From contig DNJC01000023.1 in NCBI GenBank assembly GCA_003490025.1, forward strand, positions 18,897 through 80,792: a stretch of DNA of 61,896 bases. Reading direction: 5' to 3'. Below, one piece after another: positions 46,024-53,717 of the stretch (its first letter is position 1; every line of letters begins with the position of its first letter). Below the pieces are notes generated by a model. That model was given only the letters and a program-made list of their open reading frames with translations, was not told the origin of the DNA and searched no databases. This DNA comes from Geobacter sp. Lineage in GTDB: Bacteria; Desulfobacterota; Desulfuromonadia; Geobacterales; Geobacteraceae. A program made the position numbers and the translations under genes.

Positions 46024-46535
46024 CGCTGCTCCTTCGCCTCTTCCTGCGCGCGGAGGTAGCGCTTGCGGAAGATCCCCTTCTTGAGCGGGGAAAGGTGGTC
46101 TATGAAGAGGATCCCGTCCAGGTGGTCGATCTCGTGCTGAAAGGCGATGGCCAGGAGATCGTCGGCCCGGAACACGACCTCCTCGCCGTCCAGGTTGAGC
46201 GCCTTCACCACGATGCGCGCGTGCCTGCGGACGTTCGCGGAGAACTTGGGGACGGAGAGGCATCCCTCCTCCTCGAACTCCTCCCCCTCGGCGTGGATGA
46301 TCTCGGGGTTTATCGCGACTATCAGTTCCGGCTTCTCGTCCTTGCCGGTGACGTCGATGACGATGACCCGCTGGTGCACCCCGATCTGGGGGGCGGCAAG
46401 CCCGACTCCCGGGGCGTCGTACATGGTGTCGGCCATGTCGCGCACCAGTTCCCGGGTTTTCTCGGTGATGACGGTAACCGGGTTGGAGCGCTTCTTCAGC
46501 TCCGGGTCCGGGTAGGTGAGTATTGTTCGTAGCAT
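46020..46535 (-). CDS. def: Peptide deformylase
   Basis: Def removes the formyl group from nascent proteins, using a metal bound by one Cys and two His. All three family motifs are present: GVGLAAPQ (43-50), EGCLS (90-94) and HEIDH (134-138). The product is 171 residues. The ATG at 46535 follows AAAGGA and gives the usual start LRTILTYPDP; an upstream extension to 46598 is not needed. The stop overlaps fmt. Confidence 0.97.
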   Translation of the reverse strand: MLRTILTYPDPELKKRSNPVTVITEKTRELVRDMADTMYDAPGVGLAAPQIGVHQRVIVIDVTGKDEKPELIVAINPEIIHAEGEEFEEEGCLSVPKFSANVRRHARIVVKALNLDGEEVVFRADDLLAIAFQHEIDHLDGILFIDHLSPLKKGIFRKRYLRAQEEAKEQR

Positions 46536-46598
46536 AGTGGTCCGTCCTTTGGCTTTCAGGCTATCGGCCACTATATAAATTCGGCGGGAAAAAATCAA

Positions 46599-46906
46599 CG
46601 TATTAACTGGCGGCCTCGCCCCCTTGACGGGGCACTGCCATTAAGTTTAAGGATTGTCGTTAGCTCCCCCTCCCTTGACGGGAGGGGGCCGGGGGGGGTG
46701 AAGTTGCCAACGTCGCTAAATGTGGCACCTACCGCAGGTGCGGATCCCGACCAAGTTATCTCACAGAAATTTTTCCTATTGATCAACCGCCCCGGAACTG
46801 GTACTCTGCCCCTGCCAAGACGCGGAGCACCGCGCATAAACCTCGCCCCTTCGGGTAGATATCGGCGCGACGACCGCGGTGATATCGGCATCCCCTGGAG
46901 ATAATC
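46599..46906. other. Intergenic region with a G:C hairpin
   Basis: No gene was seen. A perfect 9-bp hairpin CCCCCTCCC/GGGAGGGGG (46666-46688, loop TTGAC) and a related CCCCTTGACGGGG (46620-46632) look like small dispersed repeats. The promoters for def (minus) and the repressor gene (plus) must lie here; none is clear enough to call. Confidence 0.45.
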
Positions 46907-47530
46907 ATGCCATTCAAGAGTTATCAGGTGGAAACGGGAGAGCGGATCAAGAAGGCGAGGCTCGCGCTCGGCCTCACCCAGAAGGAGTTCGCCTCCTCGC
47001 TGGGGATCGTGCAGGGTTTCCTGAGCGGGATCGAGACCGGCAGGAAGCGTCCTTCCGACACGCTGCTGATCGCCCTCTCACACACCTTCGGCATAAATCC
47101 GCAGTGGCTGAGGGACGGGAGCGGGGCGAGCTTCAAAGGGAGCACCGATCTTCCGGCGGGTTGCTGCGCGCCGGTCCTGGAGGTGATCCCGGAGAATTTC
47201 CCCGAAGACCTCGGCACCGTCCGCAGCCACATATCCCTGCCGGAACTCCCCGAGGGGTGCTACGCCATAGTCTGCTACGGCGACTTCATGGCCCCCACCA
47301 TCCGCGACGGCGACCTGGTCATCTTCAGACCGGATTCCGGCCAGAAGAAGAGCGGCGACATCATCCTGGTCAACAACCGCTGGGGTGAACCGATCCTCAG
47401 GAGGTACCGGCTCAAGGACGACGAGATCTACCTAGCCGCGGACAACCCCGCCTACGCGCCGTTTCGCCCCGACAACGACACCCGCACCATCGGGACCGTG
47501 GTCGAGGTCTGGCGCAAGGTGCTGCTCTGA
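46907..47530 (+). CDS. XRE-family repressor with a LexA/S24-like domain lacking the catalytic Ser
   Basis: The 207-residue protein has an N-terminal helix-turn-helix (about 10-65; RLALGLTQKEFASSLGI, LSGIETGRKRP) and a C-terminal LexA/CI-type peptidase-S24 fold (about 115-200). The nucleophile motif GDSM reads GDFM (residues 125-128), and the region that should carry the catalytic Lys reads ILRRYRL. Self-cleavage on DNA damage is therefore unlikely, so it is probably a stable repressor or a small-molecule sensor. No phage genes adjoin. Confidence 0.85.
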   Translation: MPFKSYQVETGERIKKARLALGLTQKEFASSLGIVQGFLSGIETGRKRPSDTLLIALSHTFGINPQWLRDGSGASFKGSTDLPAGCCAPVLEVIPENFPEDLGTVRSHISLPELPEGCYAIVCYGDFMAPTIRDGDLVIFRPDSGQKKSGDIILVNNRWGEPILRRYRLKDDEIYLAADNPAYAPFRPDNDTRTIGTVVEVWRKVLL

Positions 47531-47956
47531 CCCTTCCCGGGACCGCGCGGGGAGGGGCGCAGCCACCGTGAAAGTCAAAATTCCGTCACCAAACCCGCCC
47601 CGGGCGTCAATAATACCTCCACTCGCCCCCCCGCTTCGCCGACCCCATCTCAGCCATTTCAAGCAGTTACCCTGAAGGAACGGATGTTGCATCTACTTCC
47701 TGGCCTGTACCAGTCGGCCGAAGACGGGAGGAAGCGGTGAAACAGCGGGATGGCATCAGGATAGTGTGGAGCAGGACCTATGTCGCGGCAGCCGGCAGCG
47801 GCGAAACCGGGGCGTCCGCGCCGCGGGCGGCAACGCCCCCGGCAGAGGTTACCGCCGACCCGCTTTCCCAGCGCCGCGCCCTGTCCCGCTCCCGCACGCT
47901 ATGGGGGCGCGAGGACGGCTTCACCATGTCCGCCGCCAGACGCCTCCCTTAACGAC
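47531..47956. other. Intergenic region without a recognised gene
   Basis: A short frame at 47737-47952 begins with GTG after GGGAGG but encodes an Ala/Arg/Pro-rich sequence with no recognisable feature, so I do not call it. The rest shows no terminator or promoter I can support. Confidence 0.4.
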
Positions 47957-48121
47957 TCACTTCCCCAGCGCCAGCTTCTTCCCCGCAAACCGCGCCTTTT
48001 CCCTCACCTTTGGACCGGTCCCCCGGGACTTCTCCCGCCGGGAGATCTCGTCCACCACCTGCTAGACCACTCCCCCCTTCCGGCAGCTCCCGACGATCGC
48101 CGCCACCCTGACCCGCTCCAT
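47957..48121 (-). pseudogene. Remnant of a flavodoxin-like/NADPH-FMN reductase type gene
   Basis: On the minus strand an ATG at 48121 opens VRVAAIVGSCRKGGVV. This resembles the first strand and phosphate loop (GSxRKGG) of flavodoxin-family reductases. A TAG follows at codon 20, then QVVDEI, then 33 more codons ending FAGKKLALGK. The flavin-binding middle of such proteins (over 100 residues) is missing. This looks like an internal deletion plus a nonsense mutation. It starts two bases after the stop of the small membrane-protein gene upstream. Confidence 0.5.
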
Positions 48122-48123
48122 GG

Positions 48124-48312
48124 TCACTTCTCCCCGGCTTCGTCCTTCTCCAGCCGCGCCTTCAGCTCCAGACGCTCCTTTTGCGCGGCGTACGCCTTCT
48201 GCTCCAGGCGGCGCCTGCGGCGGCCGCCGAAGAACGTCTCCTCCAGCACTATCAGTACGAAGAGGACGATGAAGAGGGCGAAGATGACGCCCAGTATCTT
48301 GAACAGTAACAT
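48124..48312 (-). CDS. Small membrane protein with a charged cytoplasmic tail
   Basis: The product has 62 residues: one hydrophobic helix (about 2-25, rich in Leu/Ile/Val/Phe), then GGRRRRR and a charged coiled coil (LEQKAYAAQKERLELKARLEKDE). The positive-inside rule puts the tail in the cytoplasm. The ATG at 48312 follows AGGGAG at long spacing; a GTG 12 bases upstream is possible. It is of unknown function and is followed directly by a gene remnant. Confidence 0.55.
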   Translation of the reverse strand: MLLFKILGVIFALFIVLFVLIVLEETFFGGRRRRRLEQKAYAAQKERLELKARLEKDEAGEK

Positions 48313-48442
48313 GTCGTGCCGCACTCCCTTTTTACGCTTGGTTTACGTTGTTGCGTTCAGCCGACGATCCGGTTGCGCCCCTGCTGTTTTTTGTCGCGCC
48401 CGCCAACATACCGGTACCGGCGCCGGTGTCAATGGGAAACCT

Positions 48443-50041
48443 CTAGTGGCCGGTGAGCTTCTTCCAGCCGCTTCCGGCCAGCTCCAGGACGCCGTCCACG
48501 CTCCTTCGATAGAACTTCCTGACCGGGATGCGGTTCACCAGGATACCGTCCCCGCCCCGCTCCAGGCTCACCCGGTCCCCGGAACAAAGCTGCACCACCT
48601 CGCGGTAGTGCTCGCCGCCGATGCCGAACAGGAAGGAGTAGCGCGCCCCCTGCGCCATGCAGGAGACGATGATGACGATCCCCTCCGGTTCCCCGGTCCT
48701 GAAGTCGAAGCGGGTGGTGGCGGCCACGAAGCGCCCCTCCACCTCGTCTCCGTTCAGAAGCCCGTTCACGTTCAGGTTCTTGGGCTTCATCCTCCCAAGC
48801 GGCGGGAGCCCCCAGGGGGAGAGGGCGGGGCGCGGGCGCCCGCGGTAGTGGCTGGTCCGCTCCAGGAGCGTCACCACGTTGTTGTTGATCGGGCCGCCGA
48901 TGGAGTGCGCGAGCCCCATCTGGAAGCGCCCCCCGGTGATGAGCCGGTGGTTCTCGACGATCTGGATCATCCCGGTCGCGCCGAGCGGATGGCCGCGTCC
49001 CTTCAGGCCGCCGGTGATGTTGGTCGGGAAGCTCCCGTACTCGCCGGTCAGCTCGTCGTTCAGGAGCCCCTCCACGATCCTCCTTCTGTGCACGAACCCC
49101 AGGTCCACCATGTTGATCGGCCCGAAGCCGTTGAACGGGTCGTGCATGTTCACGTGGATCTTGCCGGCGAAGTCGGTGATCCTCTTCACACCGGCCATGG
49201 CGTACGCCTCGGCGGCCGCCCGCACCGTGGCCGGGAAGCTGTGGAAGTAGGGGCGGTCGGCTATGGTCGGGATGTCGGTGGCGCTCCCCACGCCGGAGAC
49301 GATCACCTCGTGCGGCGTGGCGCTCAGGAGGACGGCGGCCACCCCGTCGGACATGGGGCAGAAGTCGTGGTAGCGAAGCGGCCACCAGTAGCGGTAGTTC
49401 TTGCCGGTGACGATCTGGCGGTAGTACTCCTCGAGCGGGATCTCGAACGAGAGGTGCGCCTGCGGGTTTCTCGCCGCAAAGCGGTGCGCCCTCTGGGTCA
49501 GGAGCGCCGAGAAGGCGGTCCACTCCTCGATGGAGAGCTTGAGCCTCTCGATCAGCGAGCGGGCAACCAGCGCCCCGCAGGCGGGCATGGAGAGACCGAA
49601 CTCCGCCTCGTCCCTGTCGATCACCCCGGCGACGATACGGGTCGCCTGCCCGGTGGAGACGTCGCTCATCTTCTGTATACCGAGCGCCAGCACGTGGTCG
49701 CAGCGCCCCGAGGCTATCTGCAGGTAGGCGTACTCGAGCGCCGAGGCGCCGGAGGAGGAGGCCGTGTCTATCAGCACCGACTTCGCCCCCGAGATCCCGA
49801 GGACCCCGGCTATCTTCGCCGCCGTGTTGTCCACCCCGGAGAAGGCGACCGGGTTCTGGCAGCCGACCACGACCGCGTCGACGTCGCCGCGCCTGAGCCT
49901 CGACCCGGAGAAGACCTCACCCGCCTTCTCCGCCATCTCCAGGAAGCTCAGCGCCTCCCGCTCCCGACCGCCGTAGCGTCCCACCGGCGCCATGTACGAG
50001 GAGGCGACGTACACCTCCCGCGGCTTGAACTGTTGCGTCAC
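48443..50041 (-). CDS. Thiolase-fold protein lacking the catalytic cysteines
   Basis: This 532-residue protein has a thiolase fold in its first ~400 residues (VDAVVVGCQNPVAFSG, FCPMSDGVAAVLLS, GLKGRGHPLGATG) and an extra C-terminal domain of about 110 residues resembling the OB-type domain of acetyl-CoA acetyltransferase fusions. The nucleophile motif CxSG reads SSSG (Ser about 95), and the second catalytic Cys region reads AHSIGGPINNN. The active-site His in GHP remains. Claisen condensation by the classic route is thus unlikely; an SCP2-thiolase-like or acyl-CoA-binding role is possible. The start is a GTG after a G-run. Confidence 0.8.
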   Translation of the reverse strand: MTQQFKPREVYVASSYMAPVGRYGGREREALSFLEMAEKAGEVFSGSRLRRGDVDAVVVGCQNPVAFSGVDNTAAKIAGVLGISGAKSVLIDTASSSGASALEYAYLQIASGRCDHVLALGIQKMSDVSTGQATRIVAGVIDRDEAEFGLSMPACGALVARSLIERLKLSIEEWTAFSALLTQRAHRFAARNPQAHLSFEIPLEEYYRQIVTGKNYRYWWPLRYHDFCPMSDGVAAVLLSATPHEVIVSGVGSATDIPTIADRPYFHSFPATVRAAAEAYAMAGVKRITDFAGKIHVNMHDPFNGFGPINMVDLGFVHRRRIVEGLLNDELTGEYGSFPTNITGGLKGRGHPLGATGMIQIVENHRLITGGRFQMGLAHSIGGPINNNVVTLLERTSHYRGRPRPALSPWGLPPLGRMKPKNLNVNGLLNGDEVEGRFVAATTRFDFRTGEPEGIVIIVSCMAQGARYSFLFGIGGEHYREVVQLCSGDRVSLERGGDGILVNRIPVRKFYRRSVDGVLELAGSGWKKLTGH

Positions 50042-50162
50042 GAAAGACCCCCGTTGTGGGAGCGCGGACCCCGAAACCGCGGCGAGGATTACCCTTGCCA
50101 GCGCCCGCCCACTCTGTTATGTATTAGAACGCTGTCACAACATATCATCTAAGGCGGTTTCC

Positions 50163-50516
50163 ATGGTAGAAAAAATTAAAAATATCGTTGTATTCGTTAA
50201 GGACTTCCAGGCGGCGCGCCGGTTTTACCGCGACTTGCTGGGGCTTACCCCGGGCCAGGAGACCGAGTACATGATGGAGTTCTTCCCCTCCCAGGGGACC
50301 TCGCTCGGCGTCTCGCTCGCCATGCACGAGGCGGCGCAGAAGCTGGTCGGGCGCCACACCGGGATCACCTTCGACGTCAAGGGGCTGGACGAGCTCTGCA
50401 AGACCCTCGAGGAGAAGGGGGCGCGCTTCACCGAGCCGCTGGAGCGCACGCCGTGGGGGAAGATGGCCGTGGTGGCGGACCCGGACGGAAACGAGTTCGC
50501 CCTGGTGGAGATGTAA
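50163..50516 (+). CDS. VOC/glyoxalase-fold protein
   Basis: This 117-residue single vicinal-oxygen-chelate domain of two beta-alpha-beta-beta-beta units has the opening IKNIVVFVKDFQAARRFYRDLLGL and the end WGKMAVVADPDGNEFALVEM. The Glu in FALVE and the His in RHTGI could bind a metal. Family members act as glyoxalases, dioxygenases or antibiotic-binding proteins; the substrate here cannot be told. The ATG at 50163 gives the standard family start. The next gene begins four bases after the stop. Confidence 0.88.
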   Translation: MVEKIKNIVVFVKDFQAARRFYRDLLGLTPGQETEYMMEFFPSQGTSLGVSLAMHEAAQKLVGRHTGITFDVKGLDELCKTLEEKGARFTEPLERTPWGKMAVVADPDGNEFALVEM

Positions 50517-50520
50517 CGGC

Positions 50521-51108
50521 ATGGGCCGGCGCGCGACGCTTCTCCTCCCGATCCTGCTCCTCGCCGCCCAGGCGGCGCTTGGGGCGCCGCCGGCGCCGCG
50601 CCCCTTGAGCGGCAGCGGCGTGCTGACGCTCAGGGGGGGGACGGAGCCGGAGTCGGCCCCGCTCCCGATCTACGACGAGCCGGGGGTGCTGCGGCTGGCC
50701 GAGCGGCGCGCCGGGCAGCTGCCGAGGCTCTCGGGAAGCGACCAGGAGCCGCAGCTGGCCGCCAGCGCCAGGAAGGGGGGATGGACGCGGGTCGCCTACG
50801 ACGAGGCGGGGCGCGAGGGGTGGCTGGAGCCCTCCCGCGGCCGGATCTACCTCTCCTGGGAGGAGTTCCTCCCGGGGCGCACGGTGCGCCTCCTGCCGGG
50901 GATGAAGAAGGGGCTCTACCAGCTCCGCAGCGCCCCGGACGACAAGGCGCCCCCCCTCTCCACGCTCCCCAGGGAGAGGGAGCTGCAGCTGCTTGGCGTG
51001 GACGAGGAGTGGGCGCGGGTGAAATCGCCGCAGGGATGGGTTCGCTGGCGCGACGGCGACGGCCGGCTCACCATCTCGCTCACCGGGAGCGACGGAGAAA
51101 AACGTTGA
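50521..51108 (+). CDS. Secreted protein with SH3-like repeats
   Basis: This 195-residue protein has a signal peptide (cleavage near ALGAPPA). It has two segments resembling bacterial SH3 domains: the first around YDEPGVLRLA to GWLEPSRGRIYL, the second around LLPGMKKGLYQLRSAP to VKSPQGWVRW. Such domains bind cell-wall peptides or proteins. It lacks a catalytic domain. It is probably co-transcribed with the VOC gene four bases upstream. Confidence 0.65.
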   Translation: MGRRATLLLPILLLAAQAALGAPPAPRPLSGSGVLTLRGGTEPESAPLPIYDEPGVLRLAERRAGQLPRLSGSDQEPQLAASARKGGWTRVAYDEAGREGWLEPSRGRIYLSWEEFLPGRTVRLLPGMKKGLYQLRSAPDDKAPPLSTLPRERELQLLGVDEEWARVKSPQGWVRWRDGDGRLTISLTGSDGEKR

Positions 51109-51164
51109 CATCCGAAACCCTGCATGATATCTGAGACGACATGCAAACTAACACCGTTACATCA

Positions 51165-51272
51165 CGTGGCTCAGTCCACGCAGCAGCAGCGGCCAGACCC
51201 TTCTAGAGCCGCCACTGCTGATTCAGAAAAATTTCAACTGAAGGCCGTGGGGGACCCCCGCGGCCTTTTTTT
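51165..51272 (+). ncRNA. Structured leader or small RNA ending in a terminator
   Basis: Between two genes the sequence can fold into a short hairpin (51165-51180, CGTGG/CCACG) and a 13-bp hairpin with two mismatches (51181-51193 with 51208-51220). A strong terminator with a T7 run follows (51241-51272). It may be an attenuator leader of the aminotransferase gene, an independent small RNA, or simply the 3' end of the preceding transcript. No known riboswitch motif was recognised. Confidence 0.45.
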
Positions 51273-51275
51273 ATG
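51241..51275 (+). terminator. Rho-independent terminator upstream of the aminotransferase gene
   Basis: AAGGCCG pairs with CGGCCTT around a G-run/C-run upper stem, followed by TTTTTTT. It lies about 80 bases before the ATG at 51352. Confidence 0.85.
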
Positions 51276-51351
51276 CTTTTTCGACAAAAACGGCGCCGCG
51301 CGGAGCAAGAGCCGCGGGCCGAAAAAACGGGAATTGCCTTAGGGGGAAAAG

Positions 51352-52656
51352 ATGCGCAACGAGATTGTCGCTCCCGGCGCGGGAGAACTGACCTACGAGA
51401 TCAGGAACATCGTGACGGTGGCCGAGAAGGTGCAGCGCTTCGGCGTGAAGATCAACTGGGAGAACATCGGCGACCCCATCGTCAAGGGGGAGACCATCCC
51501 CCTCTGGATGAAGGAGATCGTGGCGGCCGAGGCGATGAACGACGACAGTTACGCCTACTGCCCGACCCGCGGCGTCCTGGAGACCCGCGAGTTCATCTGC
51601 GACATCACCAACAAAAGGGGGGGCGCGCAGATCACCCCGGACGACATCATCTTCTTCAACGGCCTGGGGGACGCCATCGCCAAGGTGTACGGCAACCTCC
51701 GGGCGGAGAGCCGGGTGCTGATGCCCTCCCCCACCTACACCACGCACTCCATCGGCGAGGCGTCGCACGCCCACGCGGTCCCGGTCTGCTACCGGCTGAA
51801 ACCCGAGGACAACTGGTACCCCGACATGGAGGACCTGGAGAACCACGTCAAGTACAACCCGCAGATCTCCGGGATCATGATCATCAACCCGGACAACCCG
51901 ACCGGGATGGTCTACCCCCCCGCGGTCCTGGAGAGGATCGTCGCCATCGCCCGCGCCTACGACCTCTTCATCATCGCCGACGAGGTGTACGGCAACATCG
52001 TCTACAACGGGGAGAGCACGGTCCCGATCTCCGACCTGGTGGGCGAGGTCCCGGCCATCGCCATGAAGGGGATCTCCAAGGAGCTCCCGTGGCCCGGGTC
52101 GCGCTGCGGCTGGATCGAGGTCTACAACGGCGACCGCGATCCCCGCTTCAAGAAGTTCGTCAACTCCATCCTCTCCTCGAAGATGAACGAGGTCTGCTCC
52201 ACGACGCTGCCGCAGCGCTGCCTGCCGGCCGTGATGCGCCACCCCGAATACCGGAACTACCTGAACGAGAGGATCGCCCGCTACGAGAAGATGAGCAACA
52301 TCACCTTCGAGGCGCTCTCCAAGGTCAAGGAACTCTCGGTGAACCGGACCAACGGCGCCTTCTACATGGCGGTCCCCTTCAAGGAGGGGGTGCTGAACCA
52401 CACCCAGACGCTCCCGATAGATATCGCCGAGGTGCGGGAACTGGTGGAGGGGATCGTGAACCAGCCGGGGGTGGCGCCGGACAAGCGCTTCGTCTACTAC
52501 ATCCTGGCCCGCACCGGGATCTGCGTGGTCCCGCTCTCCTCCTTCAACACGGAACTCCTCGGTTTCCGGGTGACGCTCCTCGAACGGGACGAGGCGGAAT
52601 GCCGCCGGATCTACCGCACCCTCACCGAGAACATCGCCCTGTACCTCGCCTCCTAA
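51352..52656 (+). CDS. Pyridoxal-phosphate aminotransferase, class I/II
   Basis: This 434-residue fold-type I aminotransferase has the family elements YCPTRG, NGLGDAIAKVY, IINPDNPTGMVYPP, DEVYGNIVYNG, and the PLP-lysine region MKGISKELPWPGSRCGW (the Schiff-base lysine is within GISKE). It is closest by eye to alanine/aspartate-type aminotransferases, and the amino donor cannot be assigned. The ATG follows AGGGGG. It ends at a clear terminator. Confidence 0.88.
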   Translation: MRNEIVAPGAGELTYEIRNIVTVAEKVQRFGVKINWENIGDPIVKGETIPLWMKEIVAAEAMNDDSYAYCPTRGVLETREFICDITNKRGGAQITPDDIIFFNGLGDAIAKVYGNLRAESRVLMPSPTYTTHSIGEASHAHAVPVCYRLKPEDNWYPDMEDLENHVKYNPQISGIMIINPDNPTGMVYPPAVLERIVAIARAYDLFIIADEVYGNIVYNGESTVPISDLVGEVPAIAMKGISKELPWPGSRCGWIEVYNGDRDPRFKKFVNSILSSKMNEVCSTTLPQRCLPAVMRHPEYRNYLNERIARYEKMSNITFEALSKVKELSVNRTNGAFYMAVPFKEGVLNHTQTLPIDIAEVRELVEGIVNQPGVAPDKRFVYYILARTGICVVPLSSFNTELLGFRVTLLERDEAECRRIYRTLTENIALYLAS

Positions 52657-52668
52657 GAGAGCCTTCCC

Positions 52669-52698
52669 GGAAAGCCCCGCCCCAAAGCGGGGCTTTCC
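52669..52698 (+). terminator. Terminator after the aminotransferase gene
   Basis: GGAAAGCCCCGC pairs perfectly with GCGGGGCTTTCC across CCCAAA and is followed by TTTT. Confidence 0.85.
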
Positions 52699-52719
52699 TT
52701 TTGCAAGTCGCAGTCCTCA

Positions 52720-52748
52720 TTGACTTTTGCGCCGCAATTTGCTATCAA
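52720..52748 (+). promoter_or_regulatory. Possible sigma-70 promoter of the chemotaxis operon
   Basis: TTGACT (52720-52725) is followed after 17 bases by TATCAA (52743-52748), about 100 bases before cheR. Confidence 0.5.
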
Positions 52749-52847
52749 TTTTCCATTTGGAGTCCGTCCTCCCCATTCTTGCCAAGAGGTCCCGATGCCC
52801 CCCACCGCGCGCAGAGCGCTGAGAATCGAAAAGCCCGGCGGCACGGC

Positions 52848-53684
52848 ATGCTGAGCGGCGTCGGCGGCAGCGGCGGGGACGAGCCGGACATCTCCCCCGA
52901 GACCTTCGCATCGATCGGACAGATCCTTCAGGCGCGCTCCGGGTTCACCCTGGACGGCTACAAGGACAAGTGCGTCAAGAGGCGGATAAACATAAGGGTC
53001 CGCGCCACCAGGTCACCCTCGCCCGAGGCCTACGGGGAGCTTCTGACGGAGAGCGCCGCGGAGCAGGAGCGCCTGCTGCGGGTCCTCACCATCCACGTCT
53101 CCCACTTCTTCAGAAACCCCACCATGTTCGAGAAGCTCTCCGCCGAGATCCTGCCGGCACTGCTCAAGGAGCGCCGGGAGGTAAGGCTCATGAGCGTCGG
53201 CTGCGCCTGCGGGGAGGAGCCGTACACGCTGGCGCTCATCCTGCGCGAGAGGTTCCCGGAGGCGCTCGAGGCGGGACGGGTCCGCATCTGCGGGAGCGAC
53301 GTCGACGTCGCCACGCTCGAGGCGGCCGGGGAAGCGCTCTACCACCCGGACCGGCTGGCCGAGGTCTCCCCGGAACTCCTCTCCCGCTGGTTCACCCGCG
53401 AGGGGGAGCGCTTGCGGCTCTCCCCGGAGATCCGCAAGCGGGTCCTCTTCGAGCGGACCGACCTGAACCACCAGAAGGGGTGGGAGCGCTGCGACCTGGT
53501 TCTGTGCCGCAACGTGCTGATCTACTTCGAAAGGAACCGCCAGGAAACCATCCTGAACGGCTTCGCCGACGCGCTCTCCCCGGGGGGATACCTGGTGCTC
53601 GGCAAATCGGAAACCCTTTTCGGCACGGCCCGCAAGCGTTTCAGGACCGTCTGCCCCGTCGAAAGGATCTACCGGGCGCTCTAG
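52848..53684 (+). CDS. cheR: Chemotaxis protein methyltransferase
   Basis: CheR methylates glutamates of chemoreceptors with S-adenosylmethionine. The 278-residue product has the N-terminal helical domain (about 18-75) and a SAM-binding domain with FFRNPTMFE, SVGCACGEEPYTLAL and LCRNVLIYFE, and it ends near YRAL. The ATG at 52848 is in frame and gives the usual length; the long frame upstream is a shadow. It opens a cheR-mcp-cheW-cheY-cheA-cheC run, and no cheB was seen in it. Confidence 0.93.
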   Translation: MLSGVGGSGGDEPDISPETFASIGQILQARSGFTLDGYKDKCVKRRINIRVRATRSPSPEAYGELLTESAAEQERLLRVLTIHVSHFFRNPTMFEKLSAEILPALLKERREVRLMSVGCACGEEPYTLALILRERFPEALEAGRVRICGSDVDVATLEAAGEALYHPDRLAEVSPELLSRWFTREGERLRLSPEIRKRVLFERTDLNHQKGWERCDLVLCRNVLIYFERNRQETILNGFADALSPGGYLVLGKSETLFGTARKRFRTVCPVERIYRAL

Positions 53685-53717
53685 CCGGGATCCCTGCTGC
53701 AAAAAGGAGCTCGCTTC

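Noticed and set aside
47737..47952. Small open frame after the repressor gene
   Set aside because: It has an acceptable ribosome binding site but a low-complexity product with no recognised feature; support is too weak.
48062..48064. TAG at codon 20 of the flavodoxin-like remnant as a recoding site
   Set aside because: The central flavin-binding part of the protein is missing as well, so simple gene decay explains it; no sign of pyrrolysine use.
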